64,000 nucleotides of DNA, taken from Flammeovirgaceae bacterium. Its GTDB lineage: Bacteria; Bacteroidota; Bacteroidia; Cytophagales; Cyclobacteriaceae. Positions 1 to 11,167 of this stretch are shown here, one piece after another (the first letter of the stretch is position 1; each line of letters begins with the position of its first letter). The notes under the pieces were generated by a model. It ran no database searches. It was not told the origin of the DNA and worked only from the letters and a program-made list of their open reading frames with translations. The position numbers and the translations under genes are program-made. Location of the stretch: assembly GCA_016712035.1 (NCBI GenBank), contig JADJRT010000011.1, positions 1 to 64,000 on the forward strand, in the 5' to 3' direction.

Positions 1-40
1 AAAAAGATGAAAATCATATAATTTCAGACAATTCAAACAA

Positions 41-1024
41 AGAAAATTAGGTTCTGGGAAGCAGCGTATTGAAGTCTCTGCCTTGGGACTAGGATGTATG
101 GGAAGGAGCTATCACCGAAGTTTTGTTCCCGATAGGAAAGCAATGATTGCATTAATTCGAAAAGCCCCTGAACTCGGTGTTAACTTCTTTGATACTGCAG
201 AAGCATATGGCCCTTTTAGCAATGAGGAGCTAGTAGGTGAAGCATTGGCTCCGTTTCGCAAGGAAGTGATCGTGGTCACGAAGTTTGGGTTTAAGGAAGG
301 AAAACCAAGTTTAGGATTAGACAGTCGGCCGGAAAGGATAAGAAAAGTAGTAGAACACTCCTTAAAAAGTTTACGAACAGACTACATCGATCTTTATATC
401 AACACCGTGTTGATCCCAATGTGCCTATTGAAGAAGTGGCCGGAACAGTAAAAGAGTTAATAAATGAAGGCAAAGTAAAATATTTTGGATTGAGTGAAGC
501 TAATGGAGAAACCATTCGCAGAGCTCATAGGGTGCAGCCGTTAACAGCTTTACAAAGTGAATACTCCTTAATGACACGGCAACCCGAAAAATGATGTGAT
601 CAAAGTTTGTGAAGAACTTGGAATTGGTTTCGTACCATATAGTCCAATCAGTCGAGGTTTGCTTTCGGGCTACCTTAATGAGCGTACACAATATAATGCA
701 GCAAATGATAACCGAGGTTCGTTGCCGCGTTATCAGAAAGATGCATTAATTGCAAACTGGCCTATTATATCCATCCTAAAAGAGTTTGGAGATGATAGAG
801 GGTTAACCGTAGCACAAGTGGCACTAGCCTGGTTGTTGGCACAAAAGCCTTTCATCGTCCCCATTCCAGGCACTACCAAGCAAGCCCATTTACAGGAAAA
901 TATGTGGGCTGCCAACTATGAGTTTACTATTGATGAATTGCAAAAGCTTACGACTGATTTGAATAAAATTAAGATTGTGGGCGATCGTTATACGGGCATT
1001 TCTGTGGAGCAAACGAAAAAGTAA
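41..1024 (+). CDS. Aldo/keto reductase (frame broken twice)
   Basis: NADPH-dependent aldo/keto reductase of about 325 residues, a cytosolic carbonyl reductase; the substrate cannot be read from sequence. Visible motifs are ALGLGCMG near the N-terminus, FFDTAEAYG with the catalytic Asp and Tyr, IVVTKFGF with the catalytic Lys, and the C-terminal LAWLLAQKPFIVPIPGTTK cofactor loop. The frame breaks near 399, where one T is missing in the stretch coding for DLYYQHRVDP, and again near 590, where one A is extra. Restoring both joins the two open halves. Homologous coding is readable from about base 41 (RKLGSGKQRIEVSALGLG), but no ATG is in frame there, so the start is uncertain and may also be damaged. 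It is probably a sequencing-damaged gene rather than a true pseudogene. Confidence 0.8.
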
Positions 1025-1130
1025 ACTAATTTGATAGTGAAGAAGATGTAAGTTATTCCTTGCATATCAAACCGGATAATTTAGTCGGATGTACTTAAAC
1101 TTAAGGAATAAGAAATTAAAAAATAGTACT

Positions 1131-1713
1131 TTGAAAAAGTTTTTAGTGATAGGAGCAAGCGGTAGCCTAGCGAGATATGTGATTGATACGCTGCAGAATA
1201 TGCAAGATGTTCATCTTACTTTGTTGGCATGAAACAAAAACAGAATTACAAACGATACCACCGGCAACAGAGTAGAGGAGGTAGATGTAATGGATTATCC
1301 CAAACTGAAGACTGTTATGGCAGGACAATATATTGTTTACCTAGGCCTTGCAGGCAATTTGGAAGCAATGGCAAAGAATATTATAATGGCTATGCATGAA
1401 ACCGGGGTGAAGAGAATCATCGCCATCAGTTCCATTGGCATTTATGTAACCCCTTTGAAACCAGCCTTAATACCTTATCGAAAGTTAGCCGATGTAATAG
1501 AGACTTCAGGATTGGATTATACCATTCTTCGCCCAGATTGGTTTACCAATGAAAACGAGATTGATTATGCGATCACTATAAAAGGTGAGCCCGAAACAGG
1601 TTCTGCCATTTCCAGAAAAAGTATTGCAGCTTTTGTCGCTTCGCTCATAGAAAATCCTGAGTTGCATAAAAATGAAAATCTTGGGATAAGTAAACAATGC
1701 GAAAATTATGTTA
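1131..1713 (+). pseudogene. NAD(P)H-binding atypical SDR, disrupted
   Basis: Atypical short-chain dehydrogenase / NAD(P)H-binding protein of about 194 residues. The N-terminus LKKFLVIGASGSLARYVI is a Rossmann dinucleotide-binding loop, and GVKRIIAISSIGIY and LDYTILRPDWFTN are typical of the NmrA/SDR_a5 group. An in-frame TGA at 1230-1232 stands where CGA (Arg, in LLARNKN) is expected. A missing C near 1692 removes the natural C-terminus ISKPM...; with it restored, the stop falls at about 1711-1713, directly before the terminator. The start TTG at 1131 is in frame with the body. With one substitution and one indel, this is the likeliest real pseudogene in the first 14 kb, although sequence error is also possible. 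Confidence 0.6.
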
Positions 1714-1714
1714 A

Positions 1715-1749
1715 AAGAGCCTCTCCTAATTTGATTAAGAGAGGCTCTT
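1715..1749. terminator. Bidirectional rho-independent terminator
   Basis: Perfect 11-bp inverted repeat AAGAGCCTCTC / GAGAGGCTCTT with a 13-nt loop. It lies between two convergent genes, just after the restored stop of the SDR gene and before the minus-strand oxidoreductase stop at 1774. Confidence 0.75.
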
Positions 1750-1773
1750 CCTATTATTTGTGTGAAATCTTAA

Positions 1774-4028
1774 CTACATCGCTTGAATATCTTTCTCCAA
1801 TTCCTTCCCGAAAGGCTGATTGTAAAAACGTTTTCCTGTGGCCTTATACAATGCGTTGGCAACGGCTGCAAAAACAGGCGGAAATAAGGGTTCACCCAAA
1901 CCCGTTGGATCCTCATTATTTTTAACAAAATGTACTTCGATAGCTTTCGGTGATTCTTTCTGCCGGATCATGCGGTACTTATCGAAATTATTTTTTCTGG
2001 CACACCATCAACAAAAGTTAATTCGCCAAACATGGCATTTCCAATTCCATCTACAATTCCACCTTCGCCCATATTTTTTGCGGCATCAGGATTAATAACA
2101 ATACCACAATCCACTGCAGCATACACTTTCTCAAATACCGGCTTATTGTTTTGCATCGATAAATCGAGCACCTCGGCTACATAGGTATTATGACAGAAAT
2201 AAGCAGACACACCACGATGTACATTGGGTTGTGTTTCATTCCAATTTGATTTCTCGCGAACCAATTTCAGCACTCCTGCATACCTATCGGCATCGTAGTC
2301 ATTTCTTTCACCAACCGGATTGTTCTTGGCGCGTTCCAGTAATTCAAGACGAAAATCAATAGGATCTTTTCCTGCAAGTTCAGCCAGTTCATCGAGGAAA
2401 GATTGCTCGGCTGCGGCATTGAAATTTGAACGGGGCGCACGAAATGCTCCAATGGTAATGTTGGATTCCAAAGCCCACCCTTCGGCTAAATAATTATCAA
2501 CTGCACCGGCAGGAAAACGATTGGCGTGAATCGGATGTTCGGGTACACCACCACCACGAACATGAAAGGCAATTAAGTTATTATTTTCATCTAATGCCGC
2601 TCGGTACGTAGCCGTGTAGGTAGGGCGATAAATTCCGTACGTCATATCGTCCTCGCGGGTATAAACCATTTTAATAGGTGCATTTAATTTTTGTGAGATA
2701 ACGGCAGCCTCAACCATATGATGACCGTAAGCACGTAAACCAAAGCCACCTCCCATACGCGGCAGCTTAATGTGAACGCTTTCTTTTGGTAGACCCAGTC
2801 GGGCAGCAACCGTATTACGCACAAAATCCGGAGCCTGTGTGGGGCCATAAAGTTCAGCTTTGTCTGCTGTAACATAGGCGAAGCAGTTAACGGGCTCCAT
2901 CGTATTATGAGCCAGGAAAGGTGCATTGTACGTGCGTTCCAAAACCTTTGCGGCTTTTTTAAAGGCAGCAGCCGGGTCACCATCTTTGCGAAGAACATTG
3001 CCCGATTTTTTTGCCATCTCAGCCATCCTGCTTTTATGTCCTTCGGTGCTCTCAAGACCTCCGGGAACTTTAACGGTTTGTTTACCGCCCCAGCCATTCA
3101 TTACAAAGGTTGAATCTGAGATTTTTTCGAACTCTATTTTAAGAGCCTTCTTGGCATTCATTACTTCCCACGTTGTATTGCCAACTACAACGGCAAGTTC
3201 GGTAAAGGTGGTGGTATCGAAACCAGCTCGTTCATAGTCATCCTGCAAGGTTTTGATGATGAAGACATCTTTAATCCCGGGCATCGATCTCGCTTCTGTA
3301 TCATCAACAGATTTTACGCGCATTCCAAAAGGTGGATGTGCAATCATAGCGATCAGCATACCCTCCTGAGTATAGTCCATGCCAAACATGGGTTTGCCGG
3401 TGGCTATATTTTTTCCGTCAACATTCTTTTTTGAATTGCCTATTACTTTGAAGTCGGCAATCTCTTTTAGAGAAACTTCTTTCGGCACGGCTTGCCCTGC
3501 GGCCAGCGAGGCCATTTCACCATACCCTGCTTTTTTACCGCTCGCTTTGTGGTGAAGCATGCTTGCTTCGGTAGTTATTTCCGAAGCTGGAACATTCCAT
3601 GTTTGCGCAGCTGCACCAATAAGCATTTGCCGGGCTGTTGCACCAACCGTACGCAACGGCTTCCATCCCTGGCGAATGCCCTGACTACCTCCGGTAAATT
3701 GACGATCGAATCGTTCGGGATAGAAATCAGCTTGTTCTACAACAACATTTTTCCAATCTACATCCAACTCTTCAGCCAGAATCATAGGCATGGAAGTTTT
3801 AACATTCGATCCAAATTCCGGATTTGGCGACATAAGTGTTACGAGTCCATTTTCGCCAATTTTAATGTAACTGTTTAGTTCAAACCATTCTTTTGGCATT
3901 GCTAAGGCTTCTTCGGGAGTGGGCTTGCAACCGGCCAGCCAGCTAAAGCTAAGCATCATGCCCCCGCCTGCCAGTGCCGAAACTTTTAAAAATGATCTTC
4001 TATCTATCGTGGTTTTTACTAGTGTCAT
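1774..4028 (-). CDS. Xanthine dehydrogenase-family molybdopterin-binding subunit (IorB-like)
   Basis: Large catalytic subunit, about 751 residues, of a molybdenum hydroxylase of the isoquinoline 1-oxidoreductase / aldehyde dehydrogenase type, which hydroxylates an aldehyde or N-heterocycle using water. The N-terminus carries a twin-arginine signal (RRSFLKVSALAGGG) followed by a hydrophobic stretch, so the enzyme is probably exported folded with its cofactor. MGGGFG-type molybdopterin contacts (RMGGGFGLRAYGHH) and IGAFRAPRSNFN are visible. A missing A in a poly-A run near 1978 throws the last 65 residues into another frame; restoring it gives VPEKNNFDKYRMIRQKESPK. The start is the ATG directly before the Tat signal. 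It lies 21 nt downstream of its 2Fe-2S partner gene and is surely co-transcribed with it. The true substrate is unknown. Confidence 0.85.
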
Positions 4029-4049
4029 GGCTGGATAATTTTGATTTGA

Positions 4050-4511
4050 TTATGAATTCGCTGTAGCCGCTGTTTTTACGGCTGCCTTGATTCGCAAATA
4101 AGTGCCACAACGGCAAATATTTCCATTCATGGCAGTTTCAATTTCCTCATCTGTTGGATTAGGGGTTGTACTTAGCAGGGCAGCAGCCGTCATGATTTGG
4201 CCTGTCTGGCAATAGCCGCACTGAGGCACATCGTGCTCCAACCACGCTTTTTGAACGGGATGATCTCCATTTTCAGTTAAGCCTTCAATCGTTGTGATCG
4301 ATTTATTTTCCATTACGGAAACCGGCAATTGGCAAGAGCGCACGGCCACGCCATCTACATGAATGGTGCAAGCGCCACATTGCGCAATACCACAGCCATA
4401 TTTAGTACCTACGAGATTTAGATGCTCTCGCAAAACCCATAGCATTGGTGTTTTAGGATCCACATCTACGGATTGGTTTTTTCCGTTTACGTTAAGATTG
4501 ATTGCTGCCAT
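4050..4511 (-). CDS. (2Fe-2S)-binding small subunit (IorA-like)
   Basis: Small electron-transfer subunit (153 residues) of the molybdenum hydroxylase encoded just downstream. Two ferredoxin-like clusters can be read: the plant-type motif GCGIAQCGACTIHVDG near residue 40, and the helical C-terminal cluster with CGYCQTGQ and CRCGTY. The length is normal for the family. It passes electrons from the Mo centre to a membrane or periplasmic acceptor; no FAD subunit is present, as in other IorAB pairs. It has no signal peptide, so it is probably carried out as a complex with the Tat-bearing large subunit. Confidence 0.9.
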   Translation of the reverse strand: MAAINLNVNGKNQSVDVDPKTPMLWVLREHLNLVGTKYGCGIAQCGACTIHVDGVAVRSCQLPVSVMENKSITTIEGLTENGDHPVQKAWLEHDVPQCGYCQTGQIMTAAALLSTTPNPTDEEIETAMNGNICRCGTYLRIKAAVKTAATANS

Positions 4512-4584
4512 AGTATTAGTTTATTTAAGGGAAAATTTTGTTGGTTAAATATAACGATATCGACTTAAGGCTCGGTTACGAATT

Positions 4585-5485
4585 TCAAACATTTCTGAAT
4601 TTGAGCGGACTAATTTTAAGTTTTTTCTTAAAAAAATTGTTAAAGTGTGTTACTTCGCTAAAGCCGAGAGAGTAAGCAATCTCCGATACATTCCAAGTGC
4701 TGTGACGCAATAGAATTTTTGATTCCTGCAAAAGACGATCGGAGATAATTTGCGTGGTGGTCTTTTGCGTGGTTTCTTTTATTGCACGGTTTAAATGATT
4801 TACATGCACGTTCAGTTGATTGGCAAAATCGGAAGCCTTGCGCAACTGTACCGAGGGGTGCATATCGTCAATCGGAAACTGACGCTCCACTAGTTCTAAA
4901 AACAAGGTGGAAATTCTTTGCGCTGCGTTGATAGGATGTTTTTCAAGATCGCCTGAAGGCTGCATCTTTAATCCCAGATGAATCAATTCAAAAATCTTAT
5001 TTCGAATTGCATCGTATTTATATTTGTAATCCGAGTTAAACTCTTCCTCAATCCGCTCAAAAAAGTACACTTACCTGTTCAGTTTCTCCATCGGATAATT
5101 CAAAAATGTGCGCGCCATTGGGTTGGAAAACTTCATATTGATTTAACAGGCCAAACTGATGAAAGAACTGTTGGTTGAAGATGCAATACATGCCCTCTCG
5201 AATTTTATCTAAATGCTCCCATTTATAGGGAATGAGAGGATTTGAAAATGACAAGGCCTGCTTTTTTATTGTCACTACTTTATCGGCAAAATGAACCTGA
5301 CTTTGTCCTTTTACCAGCATAATTTTATAGAAATCCCTTCTCCGATACGGTATATTGGTTGGATTCCCTTCAACATAAGGCTCTAGTCGAAACATGTTGA
5401 AATGCCCTATTTCATTCTTGATGGTATCCGGCATCCAATCCAGTTTTCGCTTATAAAACTCTTCTAACGTCTCAACCATTTCCAT
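4585..5485 (-). CDS. AraC-family transcriptional regulator (one frameshift)
   Basis: About 300-residue regulator. The N-terminal half has the cupin-like sensing region of Bacteroidota AraC proteins (FYKIMLVKGQSQVHFADK, ALSFSNPLIPYKWE). The C-terminal half has a double HTH (FANQLNVHVNHLNRAIKE, STWNVSEIAYSLGFSEVTHFNNFFKKK). Near 5065 a run of six T replaces an expected five and shifts the frame; correcting it gives ETEQVSVLFERIEEEFNSDY. It sits 73 nt upstream of the molybdenum hydroxylase pair on the same strand and may control it; that link is inference. Confidence 0.85.
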
Positions 5486-5517
5486 TCAGTTAAGTTAATG
5501 AAAAGAATGTTCCCCTA

Positions 5518-6313
5518 TCATTTCTTTGCATATTCATTGCTGAATGAATAAATCAAACTGACGTTCCACACAAAATCACTTTTTGCCGGGATATTGGTTT
5601 CAATAGCCTGGTTCATGATCGACTGTATGGAAAGAGGAAAATCGTGTTTGGCGAGTGTGATTGTTGCTGTTGCATAGTAGCCGTCTTTTTCATCCATTTT
5701 CAAATAATATAGTTGCGGATTAAATTTCATATAATATTTTTCATTGAGTTTGATGTTAGAGAAGTTGCCGCTTATTGTTAGAAAGTGTGTTTGATTTATC
5801 GTAGACGCATCTAAACCATGAGATGTCAAGTAGTAAAGGCCTACGCTTATGCTTTCGGTAATAAAATAATTTGGGAACAAACTCAGCAGCTATGTAACGT
5901 TGAGCTTCAAGCATGTCGCTGGAACTTCCGTTGGATGGTGCTATTGTTTCCTTGAAAATTACAGCTGGGTGCGCCCCAGCACTAAATTTAAATTTGCTCG
6001 AATTCACAAGTTTATAACGCCACCAGAAAATGTACGACCATGGTTTTCCTTCCAATGAAAACCGGAATTGCGGCTCAAAACTTAATTTTTTACCTCCTAC
6101 ATTCAAGTCGAAGATGGCAGCAGGCTTACCTAATGAAAAAGTAGGCAATAAAGAAATTCCATTATTGGTGACCGTAACGCCACCGCCTATGTGCCTGCTT
6201 TGATTTTTAGTGCTATCGGTACTCTGTGCAAAAGCCGGTTGGCTCGTTAATAGGGTACAGCAAACCAATAGTGAGTAAATTTTGACAGCGCAAAAATGTG
6301 TTGTTTGATTCAT
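5518..6313 (-). CDS. Secreted or outer-membrane protein of unknown function
   Basis: About 265 residues with a signal peptide (MNQTTHFCAVKIYSLLVCCTLLTSQPAFAQ) followed by alternating hydrophobic strands ending in WNVSLIYSFS, which looks like a small outer-membrane beta-barrel. The start is the ATG at 6313. An extra A near 5881 (AAA for AA in the codons for FVPNYFITES) breaks the frame; both halves are otherwise open. The minus-strand neighbour downstream is the AraC regulator. I do not recognise a named family. Confidence 0.6.
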
Positions 6314-6481
6314 GATACAAAACAAGTTTCTTTGCACTGTTTATTTGAACAAATTTCAAAGGGATACTTACGAATTTCAAACAATGATTTTTCTTTCAGG
6401 ATGCTACGTTTGTTCAAAAAATCGCCTCTTTTTATCGGGTAGGTATTTTTGCTACTGACAAAGTCGAAGTTCGACATCCAC

Positions 6482-6952
6482 ATGTTAACACTTGAAGAAG
6501 CCAGTACTGAGAAAGATTATTTAATCGCATCGGAATTGTTTACCGAATATGTAGAACGACTTGGCATCGACATATCATTTCAAAATTTTGATCAGGAGCT
6601 TGCCAACCTTTCCGGTATGTATGCAAAGCCTCAGGGTGTACTGATAATTGCTTTGGAAAATGAAAAGCCCATAGGGTGTTTTGGGATCAGAAAGTTAGAG
6701 GACTCAGTAGGGGAGCTTAAACGAATGTACATACGCGAGCAAGCTCGTGGGTTTGGAATTGGTAAGAAGCTGCTTCTAAGGTCCATTGAAGAGGCAACCT
6801 TGCTGGGATATAAAAAGATGAGACTAGATACACTATCCTCCATGCATGCAGCGATACATTTATATCAGCAGGCGGGATTTTATGAGATAGAGCCTTACCG
6901 ATTTAACCCAACGCAAGGAGCAAAGTATTTTGAGATCGTGCTCAATAAATAA
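6482..6952 (+). CDS. GNAT-family N-acetyltransferase
   Basis: About 156 residues. The acetyl-CoA site is visible as GELKRMYIREQARGFGIGKK (motif A, R/Q-x-x-G-x-G/A), followed by ATLLGYKKMRLDTL and the C-terminal AIHLYQQAGFYEIEPY. The acyl acceptor cannot be told. ATG at 6482 is chosen over an upstream TTG (6449) because alignable GNAT sequence begins shortly after it. It is monocistronic, ends at a strong terminator, and converges with the TonB receptor gene. Confidence 0.85.
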   Translation: MLTLEEASTEKDYLIASELFTEYVERLGIDISFQNFDQELANLSGMYAKPQGVLIIALENEKPIGCFGIRKLEDSVGELKRMYIREQARGFGIGKKLLLRSIEEATLLGYKKMRLDTLSSMHAAIHLYQQAGFYEIEPYRFNPTQGAKYFEIVLNK

Positions 6953-6975
6953 AACAAGATTCTCTAAGAATAAAA

Positions 6976-7003
6976 AAATGCCGATCCTTTCGAACCGGCA
7001 TTT
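6976..7003. terminator. Bidirectional terminator
   Basis: Inverted repeat AAATGCCG / CGGCATTT with a 12-nt loop, preceded by a run of A and lying between convergent genes, so it can stop transcription from both sides. Confidence 0.8.
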
Positions 7004-7023
7004 ACCCACCTAACTAACCCCTA

Positions 7024-9890
7024 TTACTCTTTCTTGGCCTTCATAGGAAATGCGCCAAATTGTCCAACGGCCATGCTTCCTGCAAATTCATTGCCTGTTA
7101 TTACTCCCTTCACGGTTACTTCGTTTGTATTAGGTCCAAACCTGCCTTCATAACTAAAACTTAGTTCATTGCCAGTCACTTGAACATTCTTTAAAACAGT
7201 TTCACTTTGCATTCTGCTGTTGATGATGGTACCACTATAGGTTTCGCCTTCCTTATTAATTTTCAACGTTCCACCATTGGCTCCTTGCGGAGATTCAATA
7301 GTGTATGCCCAAGTACCTGTTGCATCAACTACAGCTGTTGGGTCAGATTTTATTGCAGGTATTACTGCACCAGCACCAGCAGGTCGTTGACCACCAGCCT
7401 GGAAGCTACCTCCTTGTGATTGATCCTGACCGCCACCATCCTGAAGACCGCCACCACTATCTCCACCGCCACCTTTCAAATCATCACTCGAAATTGATTT
7501 GCGGGATCTTCGGCTACTGGCTGAATTTTTGCCGCCATCAATTTTACCAAAGCGAAGATTAACATTAACCTTGAAGTTCAGATTCTGCCGGACAGAAACG
7601 CTTTGCTGATTGACAACGGGCGTAATGGTTTCGCCTTTAATTGTAATTGTTTGGCCAAAGAAGTTTTCAGCACCAAATCCAATACTTCCTCGTTTGTTAG
7701 GCAAGTTTTTATTTAAGCCGAGTGAATAAACTCCAAATCCACCTTGGTACCCTTGTAGCTGCACATTCTTGCCGCGGAAGAAACTAAAGAATTGAAGACT
7801 CCAATCCTTCGTGAGATTGTAGTTACCAAACATGCGGCCACTTACTACCCAACCCGCATTACTTGCCCTAAAATTATCATCGGGTACGTTATTGGTTAAC
7901 GTAGCATAATAGATTTCAGGACCTGCATTTATAGTTAATTTATCGCCTATGATAATATTGGCATTGATGTTTGTTCCATAAGAATTTTCAATACCAATGT
8001 TTTGATAGGAGTTCCTAACCGTATCACCCACCACATCAGTTACTTTTTGAATGGCATTGTTGCTGTTTCGGGCAAAGCCAGTGAAATTTAAACTCAACCC
8101 TTTTATATAGGTGCTATAGCTTAACTCGTAGTTATTTGTGAATTCCGGATCGAGCGCAGGATTACCCACCGTAACATTTAATTGATTCGATCCTTGTACG
8201 TTCGGATTCAGATAACGGATAGAAGGTCGCTGAATTCTGCGATTAAACGCTGCTTTAATCGTGTTATTGTTTTTTAGTTTTCTGGAAAGATTTATCGAAG
8301 GAACAAAAATTCCGTACGAAGGAATATTGATATCTTGGTCATCCTGGAAGAAGGCATCTATCGTTGTGTATTCATAACGTCCACCTGCTTTCAATGCATA
8401 CTTATCCAGGTTAAGTGTATAGGAGACGTAACCGGCACTTACATTTTGGATGTAGTTAAATACGTTCGAGAATCGGGCATCTGTTACCAACGCATAGGGA
8501 TCTTCACCCTGGGCTGAGAAATATTGATAGTCACTTAGCGCCTTGCGTCTGGTTTGTTTCCCACCTACTTCCACTAACTGGTTATCTGAAATAGGAGTTT
8601 GATAATCTATTTGCATGGCAAACTCTTCGTTATAACTATCATTGGCATTTTTAAGTCTGCTTTCAATAGAGAAATCCAGAGAATCTATCGTGAAGCTTTC
8701 AAAGTCGTTAACACCATCATCGATGCTATACATAGCAAGAAAACTTAATTCCTGATCCTTCTTTTCGTATAAATGGGTGTAGTTAACATTTACATCGATC
8801 GAATTTCCGGTGTTATCGGATGTTACGTTTTGAATTATCTGGTTAGTTAGAATATTATTAATCAGCGTGTTGGTGGTCAACCCATCCTGATAGTCTTTTG
8901 AGCCCCGGAACCCAAATCGAATTGAAGAAGTTAAATAATTTTTTGGATTAAAATCATAATCCATACCTAATGAGTAGTTGGCTCTATGTGAATTATTTCG
9001 GGTATCAGCATATTGAGCGTTGGTGTTTCCACTGGTAATCTGTGTGTTTTCAAAACTACCCAAGGTATTATATCCAAACCGACCCCAGCCACCTAAGGAA
9101 AGGCCGAGCTTACCTTTTTTATAACCTCCGCGCAAACCCAAATTAGAACCCCGATTACCCACACTGCCATTTACATTCAACGTAGCGCCCTCTAATACTG
9201 TCTTTTTAGTGATGATGTTTATAATACCCGTAGTTCCCTCTGCATCATACTTAGAAGAAGGTGATGTAATAACTTCCACCGATTTAATTTCATCGGCCGG
9301 TATTTGTTTTAACGCATCGGCAACGCTACCTGCTGTTATTGTAGAGGGGCGATTATTAATGAGCACACGGATATTCTGACTTCCTCTTATGGATACGTTT
9401 CCATCCAGATCAACCGTAAGTAGCGGTACTCTTTTTAATACATCCGCAGCATCGCCTCCTTTTGCTGTATTATCATTTGCTGCGTTATAAACTAATCGGT
9501 CTACGCGCTCTTCAATAATGGCTTTCTGCCCTTCCACCGTTACAGCTTCCAAAATCTCTGTGGTGAAACTCAACATTATAGTTCCCAAATCAACATCACT
9601 ATTAGTATCGCTTATCTTAACCTCTCGCTTTATTGTTTTGTACCTATAAAAGAAATGTTTACCAGGTAATTTCCATTCGCAATTTCCTTTATAGCAAACT
9701 TTCCTTTTGCATCGGCAATGGTGCCATCCACAGGTTTGCTGGTAGTGGGGTCAACGAGCGCAACCGTGGCGAACTCAACAGGATTACTACTTTCGGCATC
9801 TTTGATTGTACCGGTAATTTTTCCGATTCCTTGACCCAGGGTCGTTAATGCGGTTGAGATAAAAATAAGGGCGATGTAAATTCTTTTCAT
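7024..9890 (-). CDS. Outer-membrane beta-barrel TonB-dependent receptor with extra C-terminal domain
   Basis: About 955 residues after repair. In order: signal peptide (MKRIYIALIFISTALTTLGQ), a carboxypeptidase-regulatory-like beta-sandwich (residues about 25-95), a TonB plug (VDRLVYNA through SIRGSQNIRVLINNRP and the IITKK end), and a large beta-barrel of the OMP_b-brl_3 type. The barrel is followed by a Gly/Gln-rich linker and a roughly 95-residue beta-rich domain starting at GTWAYTIESP. The frame breaks near 9640, where one T is missing; restored it reads ISFIGYKTIKREVKISDT. The gene diverges from the LytS/LytTR pair across a 239-nt gap. The transported ligand is unknown, and the extra C-terminal domain is unusual for a barrel, which normally ends at the last strand. 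Confidence 0.85.
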
Positions 9891-10090
9891 TGTTAGGTTT
9901 TTGAATGTTATTGACCAACACTCGGTTCAACTACAAAACACGTCCATTTGTTCTGTAAAATTTGTTTTATTATATACATAGCCCCTTATAATCGACAATT
10001 CGGTAAAGTACTCGACCATTCCGCAGATCGTTTGACTAAGGCCATCAATCGGTCAGAATACCCGGTCGGTCGTAAAAACTAAAAAAATCA

Positions 10091-10120
10091 TTTGCAATAA
10101 CCAGACATCCTATAGATTTG
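10091..10120 (+). promoter_or_regulatory. Bacteroidota-type promoter of the LytS gene
   Basis: TTTG at 10091-10094 (-33 element) and TAGATTTG at 10113-10120 (-7 element, consensus TAnnTTTG), separated by 18 nt. Transcription should begin within a few bases of the ATG at 10130, giving a very short leader. Confidence 0.6.
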
Positions 10121-10129
10121 CCCTTCATC

Positions 10130-11167
10130 ATGAGTTCAACATCACAACGCACTAAAGTAACACTACTCCATATCTCCTTTTGGTGTGTTTACTTATCCGT
10201 TTTTCTTTATCAGGTAAGTTCGTTTCAGCGTGGTCGCGATATGGACTGGGATAAGATTCTTAGCATCGTTTCAACGCAGGTGATTTTTGTAGCGTTGTTA
10301 TCATACATCAATTATTTCTTCTTTTTACCGGGACTTATTGGGAAAGAGAATAAGTGGAAGTATGTCATTCAATTTCTTGTAACGTTTGCGGTTATCATCT
10401 CCCTCCGTATATATTTTGAGCGGGATATTCTTAACGTAAGTGAAAACCGTGAAGGCTATTTGTACAGTACCCGATTTATTGTTCAGGTTGTTACCAGCAA
10501 TTTGTTCATTGTAATTTTTGTTGGCATGCTACGCTTTGCCGAAGATTGGTTTGAACTCGAAGCCCGAAGAAAAGAGATTGAACACGAAAAATTGGCAGCC
10601 GAATTGAATTTTTTGAAAGCCCAAATCAACCCTCATTTTTTATTCAACACCTTAAACAATCTTTACTACCTGGCTTACAGCAAATCAGAAAATACGGCCG
10701 AGGTTGTCGCCAAGCTTTCGCAGATGATGCGCTATATGATTTACGACTCGAATCATCCGAACGTGTTGCTTAGCAAAGAGATTGAGTACATGCAAAATTA
10801 TATTAGTCTGGAAAGGCTGCGATTGAACGATCAGATCCCTATTAAATTCGAGGTAATTGGTAATGCGGAGAATTTGAGGATTACGCCCCTTATTTTTATT
10901 ACTTTTTTGGAAAACGCTTTTAAGCATGGTGTAAGCAACAGCAATCCAAAAGCCTGGGTAAATGTTACTATACAACTTCAAGATAAACAGTGTGTTTATA
11001 CTGTTGAGAACAGTTTGGTCGAAAAGCCCGAGTCTTCCGAAAAATCGGGTATTGGCTTACAGAACGTTAAACGAAGATTGGATTTGAGCTATCCCAATCA
11101 ATACAAACTTATTACCGAAAATAAAAAGAATGTATATTTAATTCAATTGACACTTGCACTAAGTTGA
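10130..11167 (+). CDS. LytS-type sensor histidine kinase
   Basis: 345-residue membrane histidine kinase of the LytS/YehU class. Four hydrophobic segments lie in the first ~150 residues (for example VTLLHISFWCVYLSVFLYQV and YVIQFLVTFAVIISLRIYF). Next comes a short coiled region and the His_kinase motif LKAQINPHFLFNTLNNL with the phospho-accepting His near residue 165. A degenerate HATPase domain (TFLENAFKHG, GIGLQNVKRRLDL) follows. ATG at 10130 is preferred over the TTG 12 bases upstream because the promoter -7 box overlaps that TTG. Its last bases overlap the response-regulator start, so the two are translationally coupled. Confidence 0.9.
   Translation: MSSTSQRTKVTLLHISFWCVYLSVFLYQVSSFQRGRDMDWDKILSIVSTQVIFVALLSYINYFFFLPGLIGKENKWKYVIQFLVTFAVIISLRIYFERDILNVSENREGYLYSTRFIVQVVTSNLFIVIFVGMLRFAEDWFELEARRKEIEHEKLAAELNFLKAQINPHFLFNTLNNLYYLAYSKSENTAEVVAKLSQMMRYMIYDSNHPNVLLSKEIEYMQNYISLERLRLNDQIPIKFEVIGNAENLRITPLIFITFLENAFKHGVSNSNPKAWVNVTIQLQDKQCVYTVENSLVEKPESSEKSGIGLQNVKRRLDLSYPNQYKLITENKKNVYLIQLTLALS

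Noticed and set aside
1230..1232. Selenocysteine or recoded TGA in the SDR gene
   Set aside because: No SECIS-like hairpin, the expected residue is Arg (CGA), and the same gene has another indel; substitution or error is simpler.
2684..3237. Several open frames inside the molybdopterin subunit
   Set aside because: Shadows of the large, well-supported minus-strand gene in other frames.
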